DNA from: Moniliophthora roreri
Taxonomy: Eukaryota; Basidiomycota; Agaricomycetes; Agaricales; Marasmiaceae
DNA length: 64,000 bases
Direction of reading: 5' to 3'
Assembly (NCBI GenBank): GCA_001466705.2
Contig: LATX02000216.1
Span: 1-64,000, forward strand
Shown: positions 11,997-23,935 of the stretch, piece by piece
Layout of the letters: every line of letters begins with the position of its first letter
Numbering within the stretch: position 1 is the first letter of the stretch
Program-made: the position numbers and the translations under genes
The notes under the pieces: generated by a model
What the model was told of the DNA's origin: nothing
Seen by the model: the letters and a program-made list of their open reading frames with translations, nothing else
Databases searched by the model: none

Positions 11997-14820
11997 CTGT
12001 GGTCAAGACTCAAGAGCGGTAGCCGCTGGGTTGATGAATTCTAAGTATATCTAGTCAGTTCAGAGTGTATCCCTTTCAGAAGGCTTCCCATACCTCAATA
12101 AGCGTCACTGCTGAACGTTCAACCCTTGCACGACACTCGAGTCTGAAGCTTGTGGCACGGTGTAGAAATACTATGTGCCCTGTACACCGCGGTGCCGCTC
12201 CCTCGTTTAGAGTTGCAGGTATTCTGAGAGTCTAAAGATGCCAATGGTGCAAAAGAGAAGGGGTAATTGGGGCCTTCAAGTGGGTAAATGTGAGAAGATA
12301 AATGTTTGCCACAGTAAGTACATCATGATGTGCCCTGACAGTGACCGTTCAACCGCCGGTATGTGAAACCTGTTTTCAAGACTCTGAAATTCACTGAAAG
12401 CTGAATAATCAGACCATTCATTTTCATACCTCTTGCCAGGTCGCTAGTCCGTGATAATTTCGTGGGCAACTGGCAGATGGCGTAGGCAGAGAGCGTTGGA
12501 CTTTGAGTCGAAAAGATTCCGGCACCAACAGCCCTGAGCGTCGAGTTTCACCATAGCGCGTTGCAAGCAATTGATACCGCATTCCAGGCTGTCAAAAACC
12601 AAGCTTTCGCCAAACCTGGCCGTGGCGTATTTCAGGACTGAGGAGAAAGATCAGAAATTTTGCTGGTAACCATGGTTGAAATTGGGTGCGAAAAGCGTGT
12701 TCTTTCTCCCCGATTCGCAACTCATTGACGGTATTGAAGGATAATCGATGGACCCAACGAGATGTTACTGGACGCTAACAGACGCTATTCGACGAATCCG
12801 CGAAAATTTGAGGCGTACCTGACGTTTTCTGACGGTTCATCTGATCAACCCCACTCGACGACTTCTCCCCGGGCTTCTAATTCAGAAATGAACGGTGCTC
12901 AGAATGAAAAACTTGTGCCTTGCGGTCCGTGCACAACTCGTCTCAAATTCCCCTCGTGCCCCGAATTTCCCCACGCTCACTTCTTTCTTTTTACATAACC
13001 ACTATCCCCGCTTCCCGGCAGCTTCCACCCGCTAATGCATCCTTTCTCCCGCCTTACTGTCGTTCTTCCATCATATCAAGATGAAACCTGGACGATGCAC
13101 GCAGTTCTGGATGTAGACCAGAGGTGAACTGTGATACAGGCGAGGTGCGTGTACTGATTATCGATCGTGTTTGGGAAACTAAAGGTATTTTTGACGCGTC
13201 AGGCACCTCGGAGAAGACCCAGATGATAGCTATATCTCGTGAGTCGATCCTAGAACATCACTACTCCTCTACTAAACACTAAACACTCTACACGCTATAA
13301 CTAGCGGACAATGTCGTGTCGTATCACTTGGAGCTGGACAGAGGGTTTGAGTGACACTTGTGGGGAGATTTGGGCGGTACTTAGGTTGACACTGAGAGCT
13401 CATGTCAGTATTCAGTAGCGTCTCTGATGTATTTCGGTATCTTCACAATGTAGCTTATTATCAGACAAAAATCGACGCCTAATGGAACCTGTTGAGAGAT
13501 ACCTAAGGGAACGTCTATAGTGCAAGCTAAGGACACTATCGGACGTTATCAGACGCTATCAGACAATGTTGAGTGTTGTGTAATAACGCCTGATAGCGTT
13601 CACTAAAACTTCCCAGCATGCTGCAGCTGGTAACAGTCGATTCTTCACCCATGGTGCATATCTATCTCGACTTATCAAGTTCTGCCCATATCCTCCTTAG
13701 ATCGTGACTTGGTAAGATCGAAAGAGCAGATATCCCGTTCAAAGGAGACGTGTCAGAGTGGCTAATAGGCTCAGGTATGTCTCCCCTCAATTTTTCCCTA
13801 TGACACCGACTGAATATCAGTAAAGAGATAGATCTCCCTCAACATGGCTCGACAGGATTTTCACTGGGTATCAAGTACCATGGACAATAGGCTCCCGTTC
13901 CCGTCACCACTTTGTCATTTGAAAATCAAATTCTTTCCTCCCACCGACAGTGCCGACACTCAATATGACACCATATTAAGCCAGGATAACTGTGCTATTG
14001 GCGCGTGTTTCCTGTCTCTTTCTACTTCAATAATCTGATAGTTTTTGGTAGGGCAGTAGCTGGGCGTGGACATATCTACCTCAGCAAGCGCGACTTTCGT
14101 TCACAGGTACAGGTCTCTACCTGAATACCTCTCGCTATGCACACCCGTTATTCTTATCGAAACCAGCTTTTCAAGAGCGATCATGTTTCATGTATGTTCA
14201 TATACCTTCCTCTTAGGCGTTTCTCGTACCATACTGATCTGACTCCTACACAGTTTATACCCATTCGTTCACTTGCCTCCTTCGTACACACAACCCCGAC
14301 CTATCCTCATACTCAACGCATGTCACGATGCCGGACTGGTACTCCAGAAGCGAAGACCGTCGAAGCACGTAATTCATTCGCTACACGGAACTGCAATGTG
14401 AAAGCTTTTGGTTTAGAGAAGACGAAGTGGACGGTAGCTGAGAGGCAGTACTTTGCATTGCCCCCTCGCCCAACGCGACTGCTCACACATACGAAGCGGA
14501 GCTCCCGCTAGCATTTCCGCACGTGTCGCTACGTTGTATGTATTCGGAACCATTCCTATCTCTTTTTCATCGGCACCGACATATATATGTTTGATGACCA
14601 GCCCTATTATGCATTCTTCAGAGGTTCTTGCATCGTCAGAATGGTCCCAGCCTCAGATGCCTCCACACTGACGTTCGACGCGAGCTCAATACATTATAAT
14701 CAAGTGCATCTATGTCTTACAAGGTAAAGGTTAAGTTATGGAAGTTATAATAGTGCGTAGCGTAATGACAGTCCATTGAACCTCCAGCCTCAATACGTCC
14801 CATTTATAGTCCAACCCGAG
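11997..14820. other. Intergenic, no supported gene
   Basis: The first part may contain the unresolved 5' exons of the truncated NACHT gene. No frame longer than about 125 codons with a recognisable motif was found. Around 12762-12800 and 13528-13570 there is a loose repeat of a CTATCAGACG-like decamer, partly inverted at about 13585. No RNA gene was identified. Confidence 0.5.
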
Positions 14821-17246
14821 CTACATTTCGTCAGGCGTGCGCACACCCTCGAGGCACATCATAGCCTCGAGGCGCGTCACCTCCTCATGAATGCTAGACC
14901 CTGGTCCTACATAAAATTCCCTTGAGCATTCTCGATCAAGAAGGAATTCAGGGAAAGAAGGATGGAGGAACCGAACAGGTCGTCGTGTATCATCCCACCA
15001 ACACGGAACATCAAGTACCACAGAATGTAAGGTGTTTCTTAACAGGTTTCGCACTGTTCCAGCACTTATACCGAGCCAATTCCCAATCCTGTCTGGGGAA
15101 GCCTCTGCCTCATGGGGTCCACTGCCGAACCGTATTACCCATAACAAAATCTGGAGCGTTTCATTCAGGTTCCGTTTGAGGATGCGATAGTGGAGGATAT
15201 GATGATAGAGGGCATCCAACTCGGGATGCAGACTTTGGAAGGGTGCGCATGATTTCTCGCTGAGGAACGTGTTCAAGTACCGGTCAGGAAATGGTGCCGA
15301 CAAATACCGAACGAGCACCGTAGCGTATATCTCCTGGCCACGAGCCCATTGAACCAATTGAGCAACTGCATCGTTACCAGGCCATTCTGCAGATAACGAG
15401 TGTCCTTCACGGATCTGTTCAAATCCACAACGAAGGTAGACTTCAACTTTCTTGTCCGAGGCAAGCGGCCTGACGTGATAGGCCTTTGAAAGATCGGCAT
15501 CGAGGAGAAAGTCGGAGAAGGAACGGTGTCTGATAGATATCGGCCCATGATCAGCATCGGGTATCCGAAGAACTGGATCCAATCCACGCAAAGCAAACGA
15601 AACTGCTCCTTTCTTCAGTCCGAGTGCCTGCGAAATGACCGTTAAACTGATTTCTGGACCGGATGTGACGAGTAGAGGGAGGATCTGAAGAACCATCTCC
15701 GCGTTCTGGCAGCTGTCCAGGATCTGGCTGTATAACAGATACAGCGGTGCTTCAGGGGATGCTTCATCTGGCTCCGAGCGCAATATCGCATCCAGCCGCT
15801 CCTGAGGTTGATTAGCGGCAAGATATCGAATGACAGTTTTGAGGTACACTAACTTCCCGCCGGCTCTTTGTATGGTGGATACAAGGGCTGCCTGCCCAGG
15901 CCATGACTGGGACAAACAATGAGCTGTACGAACATCATTGAGCTTTGAAAGGAAGTATGCTCTGAGCCTTGTCTCCTTGGAAAGAGGTGGGATAAAAAAT
16001 TCTTGTGAACGTTCAGCGTCACGCAAGAACTCCGAAAATGACGCATGAAGGACTCGTATAGGTTCAGAAATGTCTGATTCGGGTACATGGAGCACAGAGT
16101 GCAGTGCAACCAATGAAACGGGTATCATTGCTCGGTCCAAGTCGAGGACTTGTGCAATCAACCAAGGCTCGTTTATAGCAATGTCTGAGCTATCCTCGAG
16201 CACCAGTTGAAGAATTTGGAGAACAGTTGCAAAATCATGGCAATTGCGGAGCACTTGATGATAGAGTAGGTCCAATTCGGCGTATGGAGAAGGTTTGGCT
16301 GGTTTCGCAGCGAGTATCCCTTCCAACCGCTGAGTGGGAAGTGCATCGCGTGTGTCAATGTATTTGGTCACTGTGGTGACATACACAAACTGACCACACG
16401 CCCTCTGAACCAATTGCGATATGACACCGGGACCTGGCCACGAATCGGGAACGTCCTGCATAGCGTGGCGGTGTTTGGCAAGGATCTCGCAGAACCGGGA
16501 CTGTAAATAGGTTGCAAGGTCGCGATCCGTTTCGAATGAATCGCCGATACCCATACGGTAAATGATCGGGCTCGCCATAGATATGCGATTGAAGAAGTTG
16601 GTGATCTGGGATTCGGGTCGACTGAAAATGAGGAAATCCAACGGACAAGGAAGGCGAGAAGTGACGGCTGTCCAAATGAGTGATAACAGCCTTTCTTGGG
16701 ACACAATGTCAAGACACTCGTCGAGCCCATCAACAATAACGAGGTTCGGCAACATGATTTGCAGTACGCCTGGTATAGTCTTGCATGGACGAAGGATCAG
16801 GTCCTTGAAGGTCGACTCCACGGTACACTGACGAAGAATGCTACGATTTTTCTTCACAGCCACCTTGATTGCTCGGCCAGTCATATGTCGAGTAAAGAAC
16901 CGCTTGGACGTAGCAAGCTGATGGGCAATAGTCGCGACAAAGCAATCAATGTGGTTGCGTGAAGGATCGGTTCGTGAGAAGAAGAAGCTCGCTGCTAGAT
17001 GGCTTCCAGCAAACTTCTCGCAGAGGGTCTGAGCAATCGCCGACTTCCCGACGCCAACGGTACCATAGACCCAGTAGATTCCACACGCTTTTGAACGGTC
17101 CTTTCTCTGGATCCAGGTGCTCAACCTTTCCAGAATCTCACATCGAGTTTCGGGATGACACTTGGGCGGGGGGTATCGCTGCTCTGAATTGTGTATGGCG
17201 TTCAATGCTGCATGTTGGGATAATATACTGAGGGGATACCGGCGGT
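14821..17246 (-). CDS. NACHT NTPase with three tandem C-terminal modules
   Basis: This is an NLR-type STAND NTPase, expected to be cytosolic and to act in surveillance or cell-fate signalling. Counting from the TTG at 17205, Walker A (GTVGVGKS) is at 48-55 and Walker B (LVIVDGLDEC) at 155-164, followed by a FSRPES sensor-like strand. The C-terminus is a roughly 155-residue module repeated three times (about 255-415, 434-585, 608-770). Each repeat has SWPG/EWPG, QLVQRA-like, a Tyr-Leu pair before an Asp/Cys-containing helix, LQIL, VL-x-VP/IP, RFLHPSFPEFLLD-like and EFYV-like elements. No ankyrin, WD40 or TPR repeats are seen. The frame continues upstream of 17205 to a splice acceptor at 17246/17247, so the true start and any effector domain lie in an unresolved 5' exon. 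It is a tandem paralogue of the truncated gene at 10.5-12.0 kb. Confidence 0.85.
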
Positions 17247-18968
17247 CTATGTATAAATAGACCTATTAGCACTCAGAACAACATGGGGAAGAAGTCCAAC
17301 ACACCAGACTGCCCATAATAGTGCGTTGTAATGCGGTCCCCTTCAACGGCATTGAAAGTTCCTCCACGTATCTCGATTTGGTGGCACGACTCAAAAGCCA
17401 TGGGACCTTCGGAATAGTGCGGGACAAGCTCAAGTCGCTAGCCAGCACTTACAGCGGCCGTCACTAAGCTTCAAAAGATACTTCATTAATTCCAACTGCA
17501 CCCGAGATGGAATACTAGTCGTACCGTGTTGTCCCGTTGGACAGTAATTGTCCCTTTGTGTCTTTCCTGTGTTTTTTCGAAAGGAGTGGCACGCTCTAAG
17601 GCAGAGCAATGAGAATGAGTTGTGTGAGGGCCTTGCGGGGTGAGAAATCTTTTTGGCATCAAAAGATCTCAAGGTCGTTTATGAACATGTGCGTTGTTTC
17701 CAGGAGACGAAATGCTGTATCAGTGCTGTATTTTCTGACAGGGTTAACGTACACAATCATGACGAGGCTCTGGCCCAATCGGACTGACATATGGTGGTCA
17801 GTATATTCATCCCGAAAAACACGGCGCGATAATCACACCTGAGGCCTGAGGCTTGAACATGGGTTGATTCGGAAATGCATCATTCCTGAAGATTTGGCTC
17901 CTTAGACAGTGATTTGTGTGTTATAAAGCTTCGTGACGCCTCAGGAGTGGGCGACGGGTATATCGAGATGGAAGTTGTTGGGAAAAACGGCTTGACGGTT
18001 CCGACCCAACTTGACGGGCTTGACGGGAAAGACTGAGGCGGACACAGCCACTGGCATGAACGGCGTTATCGCCTAAACATGCACATTTAATATGTCCGAC
18101 CACCCAGGCCTTGAATAGAAATGACGGATGGGTGCCAACGTTTATATTCTACCACTAATGGTGTACATCAAGTCATTATCAACGAGGTACACACTGCTGA
18201 TCAAGGACTGGATAGGGTTCAATCCTAGCCATGGAAACGCTTTCCACTCTCCGCATCAAAGCCGAACACTCATCATATCCTTGTCCATTGAAGGCGGCAT
18301 CATCTACATCTGCAGTGAGAACGGAGCCATGGATGTCGTCATATCACGTCTGGGACAGTGGAGAACAGAGAAGAAGAGAATGAGACGTCAAGGGAAAAGA
18401 ATGATACACAAGTGCTCTAGAGATATGGATGGTATGCCGGTCGCAACTGAAACATCGAATTCTGTTGGGGATTTGACACGTTATTACAGAAGCGACCGAA
18501 CGCGAAAAGGATTTGGAGGAATGCTTTTTGGGGAGCGAACGAAGGAGACGTAGCCTCAAGGGGTTAGTAGAACAGATGGCAGAAGAGATTGATGGTCATT
18601 AGGCCAATCTTGCGAGGATACGAAAGCACCGAAAATGAAGTCGTGTACCTCAAAGATATGTCCAAGGTTAATAGTGACAAAAAAGCTTCAACTGAAGCAC
18701 CCACCCACAGCGGAAATTAGAAGGTTGAAAGAACGCGTCTAAGCGAGTAATGGCCCCATCGGCCGCATTACCAACGATACGGGCCAGTTCTTGCACGTCA
18801 ATGTTGAGAAGGAATATTCCTTCAAATAGCGTAGATTAGCGTAAGCATGAAGGTACAGAACAAGGCACAGAACAAGATACATCTAATGGATTTGAGGATA
18901 CACAAGAAACAGAATACGAGAGAGAAGTGTTCAAAAGTAACCTCGGGGATGAAGCAAGTACATTTCCA
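17247..18968. other. Intergenic, no supported gene
   Basis: The right-hand exon(s) of the NACHT gene may extend into the first few hundred bases. Beyond that only short, motif-free frames occur on either strand. The longest (18128-18553, plus) has no recognisable domain or plausible intron pattern. Confidence 0.45.
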
Positions 18969-20727
18969 CTATTTCCTCGACACTTCCTTCCATTTCACGG
19001 TCGCAGCAGGCCCCTCTGTAAATCCAGGACGGCTCGTAGGTTTGACGGGCTTCCTGAGTTTCCGCTTTGGATTCTCATCCGTACTGCTTTCCTGGAAGTC
19101 TCGGGGACGTTTTGACGCGGATGCCTCTGTAGTTGTTGGCTCCTCCGACATCATTTTGTCCAATTCCAGCGCAGCGAGATCCCCAATCCTCTCCGTAGAA
19201 TCCTGCAAAACCTTTCGTAGCGGATGGCCTACAGTGAGGGTGCCCATTCCTACTTCGAGCTGCCGTTTGATCAGGTGCAGATCGATGAAAGCACTGTCAC
19301 GTGTCGGACGCGTTTCATGGAGTCTTCGAAGGACATCTACAGAAGCTTAGTTCAGCACACCAGTTGGAATGGATTTTTTTAGATGTTACTTGCCTTCCTC
19401 GTCATGTTCTGACTTGATAGACACGTTCCTCTCATCTTCGCGACGCGAGGCTTTCTGGGTATCCCGAAGCTCTTCTTCCTTATCACTGAAATCCTCGTCA
19501 TATTCGGCTGACTGCTGCTCGAATCGTACAGCTTGCTTGGGTTGCGGGTTGAGGTGACCAGAACGCATGATCGAAGCTGCGTCTGACCGGTTGGGTTTTC
19601 TTGGGCCACTGGGGACGCTACAGGACTGGTTCGCCTGATTTAGCGCGTCTTTCAGTGCTTCACTACCTGTCGAAGCGGAAGAGACATGTTTTGGCGTTGC
19701 TTTTTTAGGCTTCACGACAGTAGCTGTATTGCTGACACTCCTGAGATAGGCGATATGTTAGCTGAGATGAGATAGGAAGGTGCTTAACTTACTTGTGTGT
19801 GGATCTAGAGACTTCTACTGTTTTACCAGAATGCTTTTTAGTAGACATGGACGAATGTTCTCCCGAGTTCGAAGTCGAGCTTTCTTTGGACTTTGAAGAG
19901 TATGAGAATTTGATTGTCGGCTTTTGCTCCAATCCAATCGCTGGCTGTAAATCATCGTTCAGTGGCGCTGCAACTCGTTAGACAGTTGAGAAAGCCGACC
20001 TTCTTCACCGATATTCTGGTAGGCTTTTCGGAATCTTTCGCTGAACTTGACTTGTTTGAAGAGGAAGCGGCTTGAGTCCGGACAGCTCCACCTTCAGCCT
20101 TCTTTGTCTTTTTCGCCTCGCCAATATCCATATCTTTGCTTTCATCATCCGAGTCTGAGTCACTTCGGCGCTCATACCAATTCAAAAGTTTCTGAAACGT
20201 GTCTTCGTCGATGTCGAGTTTCCTCATGACTCTCGCTTTCTTCTCCTCTGTCGAACGAGAGCAACGCACTTTTCGCTTCGCACACATTTCGCAGCGTACA
20301 TTGTCGGGATGAGGTTCGCATCTGAGCTTCTTTTCTGTGCAATGGTCGCATATCTGGGGTCGACGGTCAATGATGGCATAGGATATAGTAGCCAACTCGA
20401 CTTACAGTCGTACGATTGTCGCGTAGCCAGGCGTGCCGCTCCTTCAGATTTCCGTGTCGACGGTATTCTGCTGAGAACTTGCTTTTCAGCTGGTCGATAT
20501 TTCTCATTGGGCGTTTGGGGATGAGACTGGTGGATTTCTTAACGGGGATATCTTTGTCGACTGGAAGGTTTGTAGATTTGTTACCACTCTCTTGACGAGA
20601 TGATCTTCCTTCGTCCGCAGAGACTTCGGTTTCGGCCACAACAGAGTGTTGTCGATCCTGCGAGGATGTGGGGGTGCGGAGAGCAAGCTGAGGATTGAAC
20701 CGCGTGTGGTGGGAAACGAAAAACTGG
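18969..20727 (-). CDS. Zn2Cys6-type (binuclear cluster-like) protein
   Basis: One exon carries C-x2-C-x6-C-x8-C-x2-C-x6-C (20250-20350), the spacing of a fungal Zn(II)2Cys6 DNA-binding cluster, followed by Ser/Asp-rich low-complexity sequence. It is probably a nuclear regulator; the target is unknown. Five coding exons join in frame: 20406-20727 (5' end uncertain), 20000-20353, 19793-19944, 19394-19740 and 18969-19336. Introns are 52-57 nt. The intron 19337-19393 has a GC donor (AAG|GCAAGT) and restores the frame exactly. The intron between 19944 and 20000 could instead use a GTGAAG donor 9 nt upstream in the transcript. No ATG was found in the first exon, so the start lies further upstream. 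Confidence 0.72.
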
Positions 20728-22218
20728 CTGACTCAAGCTCGGGTGACCCAGGGCGAATCCGGTCAGAAGATTCCACTCTGTTACTCTGACGTCCGATGAA
20801 GAAGCCCAGAATCTCAAGATTCCTATATATGGCGAAACCCGAAGCTGCTTACGACTCTTCCGTCTAAACCTCTCGCACGGTGAGATTTCAAATTTCACCA
20901 GCCAAACACTATCTTCTGCAATCGTGTATGTATTAACTAATGTACTCGATAATGCACTTCGAGCTGCCTCAACGGACCGTGTTGCTGCAAGCAGGATTCG
21001 CTACAACATTGACCGTCGATTGTCCTTGAGAGCGACCATCTCTAGTGACCATCGTCAGCCTAACACCGACCTAAATTGCAATACCACTCACGGATTGATT
21101 AAACTGGGATCCGTATTTTGTACAGCCTCGATTGATCAGCTGTTGTACTCTTCACGGAACTCCCAGTATTGGTGGTCTTTCCGGTATTCTGGAAGAAAGC
21201 ACAGGTGTGATCGACTCAAGCGATATGAGTATTGTCGCCGTATTGCCTGCTACCGTCGACCCCAGTGTTAATGACTACCCATACATCGCGGATAGCGACG
21301 GATGTGAAGCCGCAAGAAGTGCTGCCTCTACAGTCGAGCTGGGCATTGGCAGAGGCGGCCTTGAGCGCCATGATGACGAAAACGAGGTAGGTCGAACAGT
21401 ACATGTTGAACCAGCTGATTGCCTCGGGATGTTGGATGAGCGCTGAGCTCATAGTTCATATATCATAGGTGATCCAGGAATGTGGAACCGACCGATCAAT
21501 GACCTGAACTCGAAGGAGATAAGCTGAACAGTTCATTTTGCGGCTTTGCGGTAGGAATGCACTTACCCATCCATACAACGGCCGTCGGATGGAACACCAA
21601 ATTATAACATTTTCTAGTTATGTCGAATTTGGAACGACGGCACCCTCAGATTTTGCAACTAAGCTGATTTAGATTCGAGACTGGTTGGGGCAGAGACTCG
21701 GAGGAGCCTGGCAGCAAACCGAGTCCCTGAGTTCATTGTGTAAGATGGATGAGGAGACTCGAGACTCAAAACGCTGGTCCACATAACTTCAGCAGAACAA
21801 TACTGAAGCCGTATCTGAGGAATTTGGAAAAGATTACGGACGCAGTATGTATTTTGAGATGCTATAGGACCGAAAGATGTGAGTTTGGTACGGTTGTGTT
21901 TGAGACGAATCAAAGATGCACCGACAACCTGTCCTCCGTCTCTCTGCTTCAGTCGCCTTCCCTATCACTCATAGATACAATTACTTCAGAAGGAGGAATG
22001 ATAGAGTTAAGGACGCCGGGTGTTGCATGGTGATGGTATATAGTCAAAGTCGACTCGGTGAAATCCGAAAGCCGAGAGTGCCTGCAGAGATCTTGTGAAT
22101 CTTCCGAGTTGCATATAAAACTCTGTTGCAAGAGAATGTAACGCAACCAACTGCAGTAGCAGTGCTGGGCGGATGTCAGGTTCTCGAATTTATATCACTC
22201 TATCTAGTCTATATACAA
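20728..22218. other. Intergenic, no supported gene
   Basis: The 5' exon(s) of the Zn2Cys6 gene probably lie just upstream (20728-20900). The remainder contains only short frames on both strands without recognisable motifs, tRNA genes or repeats. Confidence 0.45.
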
Positions 22219-23375
22219 TTACGCTGAAAGATTAACCAAGTTATGTCCTCCATCAACTCGAATAGTGATACCATTCGTGTACAAGCCTCCAGCAGACGAA
22301 AGGTATAGCGCGATAGCTGCTATTTCTTCTTCTCTGCGCGCACCTTCAAGTCAGTACTTCGAACCCAATATGGTATCGCATCTCTACTCACTTTCCAGGT
22401 CGCTTCAATGGCAAGGCATTTACAGCGCCGGGCATAGGCTTTTTCGTCATCTCGCTCAGAACCTCCTCTGGGCCACCTAATTGCGATGGGAAAGGTCCTG
22501 GTGCAATCCCATTGACACGAACTGGGATATCGTGCAGGGCAAATTCGGTGGCGAGGAGGGTCGTCAGATGGTCAAGTGCAGCCTTGGTTGAGCCATATGG
22601 GATCTTTTGAGTACTTGGCGTGAGCAAAATGCGTAAAGGCTAGTGAAGACAACAACTTACTACAGAGAGTGATGTCCTCAGTTGCCCGGCGATGCTCGAA
22701 ATGTTAATGACACTGCTAGTCTGTCCATCGTCCCGTGTACGGGCGGCCTTTTCGAGGAGCGGTAGAAACGCCGTCGTCACAAAGAATGGAGAAACCGAGT
22801 TGAGCGCAAATATATCTTGCCACTCCTTGAACTGGTGTTGATCAAAGAGTGCTTGTCCGAGGTTCTTGTTTTCTGGCGCATTCTTATCGACAAGGAAGAG
22901 AGAAGCAGGGCCCGTGTGTCCAGCGCTTTTCACGAGTTAAATAATGCATCCAATGAGACACATAATGCAGCACATACTTGTTCACCAAGATGTCCAACTT
23001 GCTCTCTGCCTCTTCGACAATTTTCACGCCGTTTGCGATCGATTCCTTGTTGGTCACATCCATCTGAAGTCTAACGAGTATTCAGAGTCAGTTGTGTTCC
23101 AGAAAACTGGGAAGATACACACGCGACAAGCCCTTTATTCTGCTCAACAGCCTCCCTGAGTACATCTTCACGTCGACCGGTAATATAGACTTTTGCGCCG
23201 TTCGCAGCAAAGCCTCGAGCCATCATCAATCCTCTGCGAGGATGTCAGTCGTTGTCATAGAGAACAAAAAGAATGAGAACACGCACAATCCAGTACCACC
23301 TCCAGTAACGAGTGCTATTCTCCCTTGGAGGTTGGCCCAGTTTGCTGCTTTCAACATCGAGTTTGAGTGAGACAT
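22219..23375 (-). CDS. Short-chain dehydrogenase/reductase (SDR)
   Basis: This is an NAD(P)-dependent oxidoreductase with a Rossmann fold, substrate unknown, probably cytosolic. The ATG at 23375 gives TGGGTGLG (residues 24-31), the TGxxxGxG cofactor loop, once an intron near 23230-23290 is removed. The NNAG motif is rebuilt across a second intron (about 22924-22975). NISSIAG carries the catalytic Ser region, and PYGSTKAAL supplies the YxxxK pair. The end, LYTNGITIRVDGG, is the usual SDR C-terminal strand, with the stop at 22219-22221. The junction near 22630-22665, just before YxxxK, does not splice cleanly: the only in-phase GT...AG there is 21 nt. This may reflect a base error or an unusual intron. 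No neighbouring pathway gene is obvious. Confidence 0.88.
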
Positions 23376-23935
23376 TTTTTGCTTGTAGTTCTTGTTTTCG
23401 AGAAAAGAGAGATCTTTGCTTTATGTGTTGATGAACCAGAGACGTCGCCGTAGCCGTTCTTATACTCGAGTTATACTTCGAGAGCTGACAGAGTGCTCCA
23501 TTGCCGCGAAATCGGTGAATGAATAAACTCGACGAATGGGATATGGTATGCCGAGCGCAGAAGATAGTGTCCGTGGCTCCGAGGTTAGGAAAAGTTATTG
23601 TAGAGTAGCAGAGAGTAGCAGCCGCTGCATAGTGGTTCCACGGAAACACGGATAGAGCAGCATTGCAGTCAGCTCAACACTGACTGATATCCCAGTTTGG
23701 TCCCATCGATCTTTCGGACTGACTCGGCGCTCAAGGTTACTTGACTTATTCATCCTTTACTGACATGTCAAAATCTCTTGCATTTCAACTCTAGCGACAG
23801 AATACATTCTTGGAAGTGACAATGGTGACAGTGGATGGTTTCTTGATACATAGCAAAGTGCGTGGCAGCGTTGTGGCAGCATGATATTATACAACTTGGT
23901 TCTTTCAGAGGGTCCCGAAAACCGCAGGCATACGA
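23376..23935. other. Intergenic between SDR and F-box gene
   Basis: This region is the promoter side of the SDR gene and the 3' side of the F-box gene. No conserved frame, RNA gene or repeat was seen. Confidence 0.45.

Noticed and set aside
13745..13790. tRNA-like start GTGTCAGAGTGGCTAATAGGC
   Set aside because: It resembles a tRNA A-box region, but no matching acceptor stem, anticodon arm or T-loop follows.
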